64,000 nt of DNA from Ceratotherium simum simum (Eukaryota > Chordata > Mammalia > Perissodactyla > Rhinocerotidae), in NCBI RefSeq assembly GCF_000283155.1, contig NW_004454197.1, positions 18,939,559 to 19,003,558 on the forward strand, given 5' to 3'. The stretch's first letter is position 1; the number at the start of each line of letters is the position of its first letter. A model generated the notes under the pieces. It worked only from the letters and a program-made list of their open reading frames with translations, was not told the origin of the DNA and did no database searches. Both the position numbers and the translations under genes were made by a program. Shown here piece after piece: positions 1 through 11,047 of this stretch.

Positions 1-639
1 TCATTCACTGAGCATCTACCACGTGACTGGTGCTGTGCGGAATTCTGAAGGCCAAACGATCACTGAGGTTTCTCCCTCCCAGATGTGGTGATGGAGAATT
101 GGTTGCTCTCATCTTGGTTGCTGTCATAGAGACTCACCCTGACTCTCGGACTCACGGTCCCCTTTCAAGATAGACAGAATTTTCTTAAATGCTTAACATG
201 CACACTGCCTTTCTGGACATTCAAGAACCTTTGACTTCTATTTCTGCTTACTGGACAGCTCAGAGAATTGTGTTTGGAACCTTGAGTAACAAAACTGGAT
301 TTGGGATGGCTGGAGCTTTCCCAGGAATCAATCTAAATATGGAAGAGTGATTCCTAGGAGCCTTTCTACTAAGGACTGCGGGCATTGCCTTGAACCCCAA
401 GCAACTCAGTCCAGAAAGGAAATGATCTCCTGGACACAGTGGCTGGAGAAAGGGCGTGCTGATTATATGCACTATTCCACACCTGCCTTCCACCATCTTC
501 CTTATCACCCACTCACTGTAGCTCACTTAGAAAAGAGTAACATTTGACCTTATATGATCAGAAAGAGTCTGAGTTGTAGATAGTGTCTTACTGACCAAGA
601 ATGAGGCCAAGGCACAGTGATATTTATTAGCAGTAACAC
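1..639. other. Unique sequence, no gene seen
   Basis: I see no repeat signature and no open frame with a recognisable protein motif on either strand. The short frames here (under 90 codons) lack any family resemblance. Probably intergenic or intronic. Confidence 0.5.
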
Positions 640-835
640 TAGTTCTTTGCATGTGCATTGCTTTCATGATGTATAAAGTACATTTGCTTTCATCACTATC
701 TTTTAGCACAGATGAACAGGCCATATTTTGCTAATGAGAAAACCAAGTTTCCAGAAAGGCTAAATGGGCTGTGTAAGGTCACAAAGGACAAAGCTGAGAC
801 CTGAACACAGTTCTTCTGTCTCTCAGGTCAGTATA
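640..835 (-). repeat. MIR SINE fragment
   Basis: The stretch reads as the reverse complement of a MIR core. It has a degraded 'gaaaccaagtttccagaaaggctaa' type block, then AAGGTCACAAAGG (consensus AAGGTCACACAGC), then a GACCTGAACACAG block matching the tRNA-like part. It is diverged, as expected for an ancient mammalian SINE. Edges are approximate. Confidence 0.6.
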
Positions 836-1185
836 CTTTCTAATATTTTATAGGGTTGTTATAATTATCCCAGAGATTTGAGGGGAAAATCAGAGTTTAC
901 AAAACCATTTCAAGCACATCATCTTCTTTACCTCTCTTCCAAACATATGAATTTGTTACTACCCCAATTGTCAAGCTGAGGCAACTAAGTCTCTGAGGCC
1001 TTATGTGTTAAACCTGCTGTGATTTCAGTACCATCTTATTGAAGGGGTGCTGTTATAATGCACAACATTTGGTATCTGACTCCTGGGTGTTCTCCCCTTG
1101 TCACCAGTTTATACTCTGTTACTAGGTATGGGTTTTCTATGGAGCTTCAGATTCCAGCATGGAGGGACATCACACTGTGCATTAC
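836..1185. other. Unique sequence, nothing recognised
   Basis: No repeat family, RNA gene or coding motif was recognised. Confidence 0.4.
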
Positions 1186-1690
1186 TGTCCTATTGCTGCT
1201 GAAGTCACCACAAACTTGACGGTTTAAAACACACAAATTTATTATCTTACAATCCTGCAGGTAATAAGTCCAAAAGAGGTCTCACGGAGCTAAAATCAAA
1301 ATGTCGGTAGAAGTGTGTTCCTTCTGGAGGCTCTGGGGACATATCCATTTTCTTCCCTTTTCCAGTTTCTAGAGGCTGCTCACATTCCCTGGTTTGTGGC
1401 TGTCTTTCATCTTCAAAGCCAACAATGGCAGGGCAAGTCCTTTTCATGCTGCATCCCTCTGATGCACTTTCTTTCCTCCCTCTTTTACTTCTAAAGACCT
1501 CTGTGATTACATTGGTCTCACCCAGGTAATCCAGGAAAATTTCTCCATTTTAGTGTCAGAGGATTAGCAAGCAATCTTAATTACATCTGCAACTTTTATC
1601 ACCTCTTGCTATGCAACATAAATACTCACAGGTTCTAGGGATGAAGACATGGACATTTGGTTGTGGGGGGCATTATTCTGCCACCATATT
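1186..1690 (+). mobile_element. MaLR (MLT1-like) solo LTR
   Basis: The order of blocks matches the ERVL-MaLR LTR consensus as I recall it. It starts TGTCCTATTGCTGCTG, then ACAAATTTATTATCTTACA, then TTCCTTCTGGAGGCTCT, a GTGATTACATTGG block, ATTACATCTGCAA, and an end near GGGGGCATTATTCTGCCACCA. About 500 bp is normal for this LTR class. No internal retroviral region adjoins it, so it is read as a solo LTR. I could not find a convincing 5-bp target duplication, and the subfamily is not assigned. Being non-coding, it explains the open frame on the reverse strand at 1247-1447. Confidence 0.75.
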
Positions 1691-2274
1691 CAGAAAAAGA
1701 GCTGTAATCTTTCTCTGTAGTTTGAAGACTCTTTTTTAGAGATGTGAGGAAGAAAGACCTGCACATTCGAATCAGAGATCACACCCTCATAAACAAAGCT
1801 CCATCCCCGGGCTGTGGGTACGGTGCTGAAAGTACTTGAGTCTCACCCAAAAGGACCTACACTTGGCAATCAAATGTGATTTCTGACCCATAAACTGAGG
1901 GTGTTGTTTGTGATTCTTCATTGCTTGTTTGTTTCATCATAAGCAGAAAGATGGTCTTTGACCAAAGTCAAGTGCAAGGCTAGACTCTACTGCACAAGTA
2001 CATGGAGACATGGACAAGGACTTTTTCCAAGACTGCACACACTGTCCTGCTATGGTAGCCTTCCCTCAGCCCTCTGGAGCTCAGATGCCGTCTCTTCCCT
2101 GAGCTCGGGGGTGGCTTCCACCATGGGCACTTCTCTTTCCACCATGGGCACTTCTCTTTCCACCATGTGGATCAGACCAATGCCCATCCTAACACCCAGA
2201 AATAGGAATCCTTATCCCTGCCCCACTACATACAGGGAGGAATCTAACCCAATTCGATAAGGTGGCTGGGGGAT
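1691..2274. other. Unique sequence with a small tandem repeat
   Basis: No gene was recognised. Around 2117-2170 a 21-bp unit containing CCACCATGGGCACTTCTC is repeated twice and followed by a third partial copy. It places ATG in a good Kozak-like context each time, but the frame of 100 codons that spans it (1958-2260) has no recognisable domain. This looks like a local slippage duplication. Confidence 0.5.
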
Positions 2275-2490
2275 GGGTTGGGAAGGCTTTCTGATGAGGT
2301 GACACTTCAACTTAGCCTTGAAAGATGATTAAAATTTAGCCAAAGGAAGGAGAGAGAGGGAGTTTTAAAAGGAGAGCAGGACATTTGAACAGGCATTGAT
2401 GGCTGAGAGTGTTTGGGGAAGGACAGGCTTGCTAGGAACAAGAGATCAACCTGTGTCTTCCTTGATAAAGTAACTTTTACCAGGGGGCCT
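2275..2490 (-). repeat. L2 LINE fragment (antisense)
   Basis: Phrases such as GAAGGCTTTCTGATGAGGTG followed by 'ccttgaaagatga' and a GGAGAGCAGGACATTTGAAC block match the reverse complement of the L2 3' half. A diverged fragment with approximate ends. Confidence 0.6.
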
Positions 2491-2919
2491 TCAAGAGAAA
2501 ATGCCTAAAATTTGTTGATGTCTAAGTCAAATAACAGCATAATTATATGTATTACTAAAGGCCCCAGTCAGATGCCACCTCCTCTGTCAAACTCTGGAGA
2601 ATGATTCCTTCCACCCCCGCCCTCCCACAGCACTCTGCCTCTCTGCTCAGACCGCCGTCTGACTCACGCAGCGAGACGTGCACGACGTGTCTCTCTCCTT
2701 AGCTCACGAACTATGGGAGGCAGCAGCAGTCCTCCCACCACCACACGGACTGACCATCCTGACGCTGTGCCTACCCTCCCGCTTTCTCTCCTGTCACAAG
2801 AGAGACAGGAGAGAGGCAGGTCTGCTCTCTGCTCCTGTCGGAGGCAGGCCCTTTACTTATGCTCTGGATTTCACGTCTCATCTACTTCTCTTTGTTCCCA
2901 CAGAAATTTACCTCCCAGC

Positions 2920-4385
2920 TTGCAGCACCCATTTCTCATTCTCTATACTTTCCTACATACACAAATATCTAGCAGCCTTTCTTTGACCCTTGTGCCCCTC
3001 CACCTACAGCGGGGTTTCTTGCTTGTTGTCACAGCAGTCCCCAAAGTCCTCTGTGCCTCCTCACCTCACATTTTATCTTCAACCCACACGCACACTGGTG
3101 TCCCAGTCACTCCACTAAAACTGTTCTGACAAAAGCAACGGCAGCCCCCACGTGGCCAAACCCGAAGACCACACCTTTGCTTTCACCTTAGTCTCTCAGC
3201 AACGTTCCTTGTGTTTAAGCCTCTCTTCTGGAAACACATTCTCTTGCATGGCGTGGCCTCCAGAGATTCCTAGCTTTCCTTTTACCTCACTGGCACCTCT
3301 TTCTGAGTTTTCTTTGCTGACTCTTCTTCATTATGGGACGGCTGAATGTTGCCACAACTCACAGTTCAATCCTGGGTCCTCTTCCGTCTTCTGTCTCTGA
3401 TTTATCTTGCCCTCACCCTGGTCCATGAGTTATTCCATCTCAGCACTCTCAAATCCCAGATTTATGTCTACAGTAATGACTGCTCCCTTCAGGGTATTTA
3501 TCCAACAGTCTACCTGATGTCTAATGGCATTTGAAATGGAACAAGATTTGTTTTCCTACTCTTAATGCTGTTTTTTTTTTCCAGACCTCCCCATCTCAGT
3601 AAGTTCCAAGCCAAAAGCCAAGAGCGATTAGGGATTTCAGTCTTTGTCTCGCCATTCACATCAACTCCATCTGCAGGCAACAGCGGCTCTACTTTCCAAA
3701 TATATTTTTTAACTCACTACATTCTTCTCATCTCCATCCTAGGCTGAGCGACCAGCAACTCCTACCTGGAGTTTCCCCCATCTGGCCTCCTTCAAATCTT
3801 GCTCTTCTACAATCTATTTTTTATATAGCAGGTAGAATGGGCTTTTTAAGGTGTAAATCAAGTTATGCCTCTACCCTACACCAAACCCCCCACTAGCTTT
3901 CCATTGCACTTAGAATAAATATCAAATTCCTTATTAAGACTTAAAGAGTCTCTAAAATCTAAACCCTTTTCTATCTACCTCTTCCAGTATGCCTCACTCT
4001 CTCTCTCACTCTCCCTTTCTCTCTCTTTCCTCCTCACCTCCCTGAATACTACAGGCTTGTTCCTCTTGAGCCCTCTGCAGTTGCCACACCTCTGCCTGAA
4101 CAACCTGCCTCATCACTAACATCTCAAGTCAAATGTCACGTCTTGAAAAGGTCTCCCCGACCATCCAATCAAAACACATTACTATGATACAGTAGATTTG
4201 CTTCTTAGCACTTATCACCATACATTTCTTAACTCTGGCTTGTATTTTGTGTAGTTTCTGCTTTTATCCACTAGATAGTAAGCTTCATGCCTCTCTGGTT
4301 CACCAAGTATCTCCTGCTCATAGAATAGTACCTGGCACTTAAACAGTGTTCGGTAGGTACTTGTTAAATGAATGGATGAATACAT
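2920..4385 (+). mobile_element. L2 LINE, long decayed copy (RT region to 3' end)
   Basis: This is one of the longer old elements in the window. CCACGTGGCCAAACCCGAAGACC near 3148 matches the L2 ORF2 block upstream of the reverse transcriptase core. 'Caagactgctcccttcagggtatttatccaacagtctacc' near 3475 and CCCATCTCAGTAAGTTCCA near 3590 match later ORF2. ATAGTAAGCTTCATG, CCTGGCACTTAAACAG and a TTGTTAAATGAATGGATGAATA end (4275-4385) are the typical L2 3' tail. The frame is broken many times, so no protein is made. The open frames at 2713-3129, 3152-3400 and 3565-3747 are chance survivors in this repeat. The 5' edge is uncertain; 2550-2920 may also be L2-derived. Confidence 0.78.
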
Positions 4386-4630
4386 TCACCTAGATAGACA
4401 AAGAATAGGCACAATGAGGTGCCGGGAGTCAAGAGGGAGGGCTGGCAAGGAGTGTGTCTCAGGGACTGCAGGGCATCCTCGATCTGGAGTTCACACCAAA
4501 AGTGTCCACAGGTCAGCTTGACTTTGGGGTGCTCACTGGGCTGTGTGGTGTCCCCAGGCAATCCCCATAGAGAATGAGTCACACCAGCCCCCTCTCAAGA
4601 GCCGCACCCTGTGCCCACTCCCGCCAATTA
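4386..4630. other. Unique sequence, nothing recognised
   Basis: Moderately GC-rich non-repetitive stretch. An open frame on the reverse strand (4364-4582) has no recognisable domain. Confidence 0.4.
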
Positions 4631-4830
4631 CTCAGCTTCAGCTCTGAGCACAGGACTGTAATTACACCTGTTACTAATTAAAGGACAAAATAAATGTGAA
4701 GTGCCAGTGAAACACTGCACAGGAGTAAAGCAGCAATTATATTTATTGTATAATTTCCATTTGGCAATTATATTGATTGTACAATTGAACATACTGCATA
4801 ATGGTGATAATTGCAATTGTTAACATTTTC
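4631..4830. promoter_or_regulatory. Candidate SOX/homeobox-site cluster
   Basis: Two 23-bp direct copies (4733-4755 and 4764-4786) differ at two positions and start 31 bp apart. The second contains the exact palindrome ATTGTACAAT at 4776-4785, which is two facing ACAAT cores of the kind bound by SOX dimers. A TAATTA homeodomain core lies at 4675-4680 and CTGTAATTACA just upstream. No repeat family was recognised. Function is inferred from motif density only. Confidence 0.3.
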
Positions 4831-5899
4831 TGCTGGGAAGAATCCAAGTGGGTAAACGGGTTGTGAGTTACTGACAATCAGAAGAGGGAGTCTGGAGTTT
4901 CTCTTTAATTCTTACACATATTGATCAGAGAGATTTCCTTAGGAAATACTGAAGTTTGAAAAACAGACCTTTCATGCTTTGAGAAGGAAAATCAATTTGA
5001 ACCTTTCAGTATTTTGCATTGATGGAAGCAGATAAATGTAAAGGGAAATCAAACCCAGAGAAAAAAAGAGAAGGTTTTCCTGTGTTAGAACTGAATTGGC
5101 AATGAGCCTCGACCTCAGGACCACAGGCAGCTAGGAAACAAATCCCAGGGCATAGGAAAATGGGCCCCGGCGAGGCCTGAGAGCAAATCACTCCTGCCTA
5201 GTGGGTCACATCTGCAGGAGAGATCTCACCCCAGAGGGGCCAGAACAAGAGAGCAGAACAGTATTTGGTAAGAGAGCGTGCATGCTAGACCGTAAGCCCT
5301 TTGAGTTCTTCTTGTACGTACTCGGAAAAAAGGAATATGCAGTTTTACAACATACAATCAACTTGCCTTTTGTTGACCCACCTTCATAAAATGAATCTTA
5401 ATGGTATATATATTTGATCCTGTTTTTTTCTCTACATTATTAACGGCTCCTGGCAGACTTGTTGAGGAAGGAAGGAGATTAGAATTCATCTAGTTCATGT
5501 CTTTGGCCATCACATGCATTACGGAGATCGGTACAGTCAGCAGTGTAAGAGCTACGGCAAGGAGTAAATGGTGACCTCCACGAGCCCCGGCTGCAGGGGA
5601 GAAACGGGTGAAGCAGAGACTTCCACACAATTGGCCCAGGAGCCTTGGCTCCTCACAGAAGCACTGCTGTTCACGCGGCAGCCTTGGCCTGCGTCTAAGC
5701 GCAGGTGTGACAGTGTTTCATTTACTCTAAAAAAAAAGCTGTGACTTAGAACTAGTATTGCCCCCGTTTTATAGGATAAAGAATTTAAGGCTTCAGCAGA
5801 TACTGTGCATTGTTACTCAAGTCCATTAAAACCTGAACAAAAGTTTATCCACATATCCAACCTTCAGGGAAGAGACCACCATCTCTGCTCAAGGGTAAA
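4831..5899. other. Unique sequence, nothing firm
   Basis: No gene was recognised. Around 5755-5830 a CCCCGTTTTATAGGATAAAGAA block recalls a very decayed MIR or L2 end but is too weak to call. Confidence 0.4.
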
Positions 5900-6290
5900 T
5901 CGGGACAAGTCTAGCCCATCAGAGGATCTTACTCTGCTTTAACCAATCAGAGGATCTCACTACTCTTGCGATTGACTGGTTGGGGTGATACGTGATCCAG
6001 TCAGGACCAATGCCATGCGGAGGAAATCCTGGGGGTGAGGAGCTGTGGGAGAGAGTTTCTCAGTCTTACAAAGGATGCAACAGAAAAGACATGTCCATTC
6101 TCCCTCCACTGGAGTTTGTGATGTCTGTGTGTAATGCCTGGTCCTGTAGAGCCAACATGTGGGCATAAAGGGGAAAAGATGAGAACAACACGGAAATACT
6201 GAGTATGGCAGGACAATGGCTGGGAAGAAAACCTTGATCTTAGACATTGTTGTTGAGCTACTGAATTAACCAACCCTGGAACGACTCTGC
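5900..6290 (+). repeat. Old LTR-like interspersed repeat, family unassigned
   Basis: Blocks in order: CCAATCAGAGGATCTC, GGTTGGGGTGATACGTGATCC, GGACCAATGCCATG, a region with 'gccaacatgtgggc', then GAGCTACTGAATTAACCAACCCTGG. This order recurs in many mammalian genomes, and the copies at 10440-11043 and 27060-27500 look related. I cannot name the family from memory with confidence. Confidence 0.5.
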
Positions 6291-6789
6291 CTCTGATGTG
6301 TTCCTATTGAAGGCATTTTCAGGAGCTTCTCCTCTACTTAGCCGCTGAAAGCTCCCTCACTGGTCCAGGGTCACAGAGAGGTAGCCGGCCTTTTCAAGGT
6401 CACAGAGCAAGTAGGAAAGATTGTCCATAAATAGTGAAACCAATAACTCCCAACTTTTCATTTCTTCAATTTCCGGACAAAATGAATAAGTGATGTTTGA
6501 ATACATATAGAAGCAAGAATCATATCTTTTAACCTATATTTCTATAGAAATTTGGCTACTTTGGGTGATTAACAAAGAAAATAGAACCATTATCAACTTT
6601 GTTTATGGGAAAATACCATAAATTTCACAAATTGCTTAAAAGAAAGAGCTTAAATTATCTATCTGAATTAAAAACCTGTGGCCATAACCTTATTTGTAAA
6701 AATCTTATGAGAATGTTCCAAATTTGGGGGTTTTTTCTTCTGCTTGAGAAGCAATAAATTTATTAATGATAATATGAAAGCAATAGTTA
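6291..6789. other. Unique AT-rich sequence, nothing recognised
   Basis: No repeat or coding signature was recognised. Confidence 0.4.
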
Positions 6790-6995
6790 ATATCATTTTG
6801 TGATAATGTGCTAAGCTCTTTGAGGACATTCTAATGTGACCCCCTCAGCAACATCATGAGGTAGGTATTATTATTATCCCCCTTTTACTAACAAGTTATG
6901 GGACAAAGGGGTTTTGTCCAAGGAACCCAGCCTGCAACGATGAAGTCAAGGTCTCTATTCCAAAGCCTTTGCTCTGAACTGCTTGCTATATTGCT
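6790..6995 (-). repeat. MIR SINE (antisense)
   Basis: ATCATGAGGTAGGTATTATTATTATCCCC followed by a decayed 'gatgaggaaactgag' block, a 'caaggaacccagc' block and 'tccaaagcctttgctctgaac' is the standard antisense MIR order. Confidence 0.75.
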
Positions 6996-9689
6996 TCCCC
7001 ATTTTGAAATCTTCTATCTTAGTTAAGTTTTTTTAAATATATATTTAACACACACATACACATTTATTAGGGAAACTTTAGAAAATAGACAAATTTTAAA
7101 AGGTCAGAAGAAGTTTCAAAGCTATTAACATTTTGTAATTTCTTATCTATTTTCTCATCAACAGGGCCATTCAAAGCTATTATATTTATACAAAATTTAG
7201 TCATTTTCAAAATTTGCCATTTCATTATGAGAAGAGCTAGCTTACCTGATTATTCCACTGCTTTTGGAAATAGAATGTAATACTTTTTTTTATGATGTTC
7301 AATCTTCAAAAAAATTTTTGAATATATACATTCAGAAATGCCATCTACGTAAAGGATAGTCAATGATAGAATATGATCCTTTCAATAAACTTAAGTATAT
7401 GCCAGAGGAAAACAGTGGCCCAGGTCCCTGCACAATGGGCTTCCTCAGAGATCTGGTCAGCCTCAATAGTGACGCTAACAAACTTATAAGAAAACCAGCA
7501 AAGAAGGAAACCTCCCTCTAGCCCATAGAAAAATCCAGCACCACAGTTCCTGGTTTGAAAATGATGGTAAAGAATCCCAGGTTTTATCATTCTCATTCTA
7601 AATCAAATTTCTGTTTCCTCAAACAAAAAATACTGAAAACTTTTATTTAGCAATACAGTTTAAGGACATAGATAATTAACAGCAAAACATGAATTTTATA
7701 AATATCTGTAAATGTTTTTCATCAAGAAATTTAAAGTAACTATTAAAAATTAATAACTACCACAAAGTTTTCATATTCATGACATAAATATCCAGAGGTG
7801 AGGATGCCTTGATGACATATAAGAAGCCAATTAAAACTGTCTGACCTCAAGAAGATAGCCAATAAGAGCCTGAGGAATGTTCAGCCAATTTTTTGCTCAT
7901 TCCACCGTCTCTATTGAGAGTCTTGGTAATATGCCAGTCCACATGTGTTTTACGGCTCCATCACATGGATACTAAGGAACGCTTAATATTGGGGGCCTAA
8001 AAAAGAAAATCACATTCTGAATATTTCATTTTATTAATTTATATTTTGCACTGAACTAAAATATATGAAAATAAACTGAATTACAGTAAGCACCTACCAA
8101 AAGGTCTCTTCTAGTTGCTGGATGAGGGCCTAGACTGGACTCTCATCTAGTGGCAATAAGATCAGGTAAAATATTTGTGATGCTCATGAGATAAGGGGAA
8201 ACCTGAGCTTTTTAAAATGATTAGCATTTCCCTATGTGTCTCATAAATGGGATTGCCTGTGTTACAATTGAGTCTACCACGTGAAGAGAAACAACAGCCT
8301 CACCAAGCCAAAACTCCCATATCCCAAAGCCTCAGAATTTCCTACAAGAAGGACTTGAACGTCCAGAAAGTCTATCATATGTATAAATAACATATAGACA
8401 TATGTATAATTATAGACATATAAGTCCATAAATGTTTGTCCAAATATGGACCAACCCTGTGACTTCTGATTAAGTAATCCATTGGACTGGCTCATGGTCG
8501 CCTGGCTCCTGTAGGAAGGAGCCTTTTGAGGTGACTCCAGCACTGGTCATGACAGAAGGAAAGGTTAACCATCACTTCAGTGACAACAGCAAAGACACAT
8601 CTCCTCTGATTCCCACCGTATGCTTCTTTATTGGTGAGGATTTCAGGAAGTATGTGGGAACACGCAGGAAAGAGGACTCAGATATTGTCTGTTCTTTAAC
8701 AATTTTCTGTGACTTATAATCCCTTTGGGGTTCTGCATGTTTCTGCTAAAGAAATTATCTTGTTTTTAAGCAATGAATTCTTGAGTCAGTTATTCACCTA
8801 GGTGATTCCCAGCAATTTCATGCACAGATATTTAGACACCAAGTGATGAGACTGTGCTATCCAGAGACAGGGAACTAGAGACACGCAAAACAGTTGAGGT
8901 ACTTGTGACGGAGCTCAACTTTTCTAAGAATATTTTAAAAATAAAGACACATGATGCCAGTTAGAGACTGTATGACAATACAGGGTGATAAGCCATATGA
9001 AACTCTTCGGATTGGGTGATAAATTGGCACTTGACTTTATTTTATTCTTTATTAAAATAAAACTAATTATAAGATATAAAGATGTGATAATGCAGCCTTT
9101 GAGAATTTTCTGAAACGATTTTGAAAGATCCTTGAGCCAACTCTAACATTTAGTAGCTAGATACCTGGCTTGCCTGCCCCACAGGTTTGTGCTCTGTATT
9201 AACCGAGGAAAAATACACATTCCAGTAGTATTTTCTTCGTGTAGGTAAGTGAAGTAACAAGTATATCACACATGTGTGTGTGAATAAATATTTATTCCTA
9301 TATTATATCTTCTCAGTCCAATAGGCTGGAGTATGCAAGTAATAAAAGAACACATTTTATTTTGAAAAATCGATTTCAATTTAGAATTCTTTTCACCATT
9401 AACACACATTTAACTACCCTCTGCAGAGATTAACTGGATGCTCCTGATCTACCTGCAGGACAAGGTTTAAGGAGGCTCCGAGACAGAAAGACAGAAAGAC
9501 AGCAGAGTGAGTTAAACGCAGGGAGAAGCAAAGCTAACTACCTAACCCCCAAACGACACTATTCCTTAAAACAACAACTGTGCAGATGCTTTAATGTCTT
9601 ACGTTTCTTTTGAAACTTCCCAGCCATGGCTAGGCCTGTAGTAAATCTTTAGTAAGAGTTTTTGTTTTGTTTTGTTTCTTTTCTTTTCA
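6996..9689. other. Long unique stretch, no gene seen
   Basis: This 2.7 kb is AT-rich and carries no repeat I can name. The longest frames (7360-7596 and 8274-8543, both reverse) show no domain. A short run of an ACAGAAAG unit lies at 9483-9503. A diverged remnant of the CCAATAAGAGCC-type repeat may be present at 7840-7990 but is too weak to call. Confidence 0.45.
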
Positions 9690-10260
9690 TTGCTCTCTCT
9701 CAAGAAGAGTCTGATGAGAAAGCTGAAGGACCCTGAAGCAGAGATGGTCCTGAGCCTGGATCTCCCTGAGGCTGGCCTCTTATTTTCATTTTTAACAAAC
9801 TCTGTTTCCAGCCTCTTAAAGAGTTATTTACTGATTTCTCCCAAAGGGTCACAGGTAATAGGCTCAAGATGCTGCTGCCTTTTACTCGCACTGTGTGAAA
9901 CACTCCAAGATGCCCTGTCAATTAATTAGCAGCTTAATTAGAATGAAATTATGTAATTAAGCATCTCATTTCAAATTAGCTGTAAATGTTTACCAGCTCA
10001 CAGGGATGAGACTTTCAAGGGGCCTTCAGCCAGACCTTGTAGGTTTTGACAGTAAGTCAATGTCTCCCCTTCCTCCTTCTAGCTAGAAATGCAGGATTTT
10101 AATGAAGCCTAAAGATAAGTTCCATAAAGCAGTCAGATATCAGTTCATTTGCATTTGGTAGGAGCTGGTGACCTCCAAAAAGAACACATTCTTCCTTTGG
10201 GCAAGTCTAATTATTAGACTCCCGAGGTATTAATTTGCCTCCAGAAGGTGAATGGCGAAA
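9690..10260. promoter_or_regulatory. Candidate conserved enhancer, homeodomain/POU sites
   Basis: Repeat-free DNA with three TAATTA cores within 37 bp (9923-9928, 9935-9940, 9954-9959) plus CAAATTAGC just after. A perfect octamer ATTTGCAT (reverse of ATGCAAAT) sits at 10147-10154, a GATA-type AGATAAG at 10113-10119, and a 17-bp palindrome AGTCTAATTATTAGACT at 10204-10220. Such site clusters in otherwise unique, gene-poor DNA are typical of developmental enhancers. Conservation cannot be checked here. The open frame at 9672-9929 has no recognisable domain and is probably chance. Confidence 0.35.
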
Positions 10261-10439
10261 CATATTTTTATAAAATCAGTGTTTGCAAAATGTCCCCAAA
10301 ATTATGGTTGGTTTTCTATGTACTAAAACTCTACTGCTATTATACAAAAATAGGAATTTTAAGTTGTTCTACAATTAAGGACCTCTGGCTTCTTTCAGAA
10401 TCCTTTCAAGTGTTTTAAAGCATTTCCCTATTCCCCAGT
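10261..10439. other. Unique sequence
   Basis: No feature was recognised. Confidence 0.4.
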
Positions 10440-11043
10440 AAACACTCTCTGCATATCCCTTTTAAATGGAATCCTTTCCTCCATGACAAAGTCTTAGCCT
10501 GGCCATTTGGTCAAGTCCTTGCCAATGGAATATAAATAGCTAGAGGGATGTGTGCAACTTTCACATCATTTGCTTAAGAGCCATTTGCTTGCCCTTAACC
10601 TCTTATCTTCGCCCCTTGCAGAAAGAGGATGCTGTTCTACTGAGCCAGGACTGACTCTGTAGATAAGGAAAACTCCTTGAGGAATGACAGGACAGTTAGA
10701 TAGAAGGAACCTGAGCCCTTAAACAACCTTGTAGAACATAGAACCATCTTCCTGGCCTGCCCTTGTATCCTTAGACCTTATCCTTCTGAACCTTGACACT
10801 ACTGTCATTTGGGCTGAATAATTCTCTGTTATGGGAGAGTGTTCCAGGCGTTGTAGCTAGTTTAGTAGCATCTCTGGATACCAGTACCTCCCCTCTCCCT
10901 AGTGTGGCAATCAAAAACGTCTAGAGATGTTGCCAAATTCGCCCCTGGATGAGAACCACTGCTCTAAACCATTACGTGAGTGAATAACCTTTATCTTGTT
11001 TGATCCTCTGTATTCTTGGGTATATTTGCTATAGCAGTTGAAA
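10440..11043 (+). repeat. Old LTR-like repeat hosting a MER20
   Basis: CATTTGGTCAAGTCCTTGCCAATGG, then 'gatgtgtgcaact', 'agaaggaacctgag', and after the MER20 a TTACGTGAGTGAATAACC/TTTATCTTGTTTGATCC ending. The pieces on either side of the MER20 continue one recalled consensus ('...ttacatgagtgagaaataaacttctattgtgtttaagcc...'), so this is one element split by the MER20. Related copies may lie at 5900-6290 and 27060-27500. Family name not assigned. Confidence 0.5.
10793..10962 (-). mobile_element. MER20 (hAT-Charlie non-autonomous DNA transposon)
   Basis: TTTGGGCTGAATAATTCTCTG, a 'ggcgttgtagctagtttagtagcatctctgg' block, AATCAAAAACGTCTAGAGATG and an end GATGAGAACCACTG match the reverse complement of MER20. 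The flanks TCTGAACC (10785-10792) and TCTAAACC (10963-10970) form an 8-bp target duplication with one mismatch, the length expected for hAT elements. Confidence 0.8.
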
Positions 11044-11047
11044 CTAG

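Noticed and set aside
2713..3400. Frames of 138 and 82 codons as genes
   Set aside because: They lie largely in a decayed L2 LINE copy and its margin, and disagree in frame.
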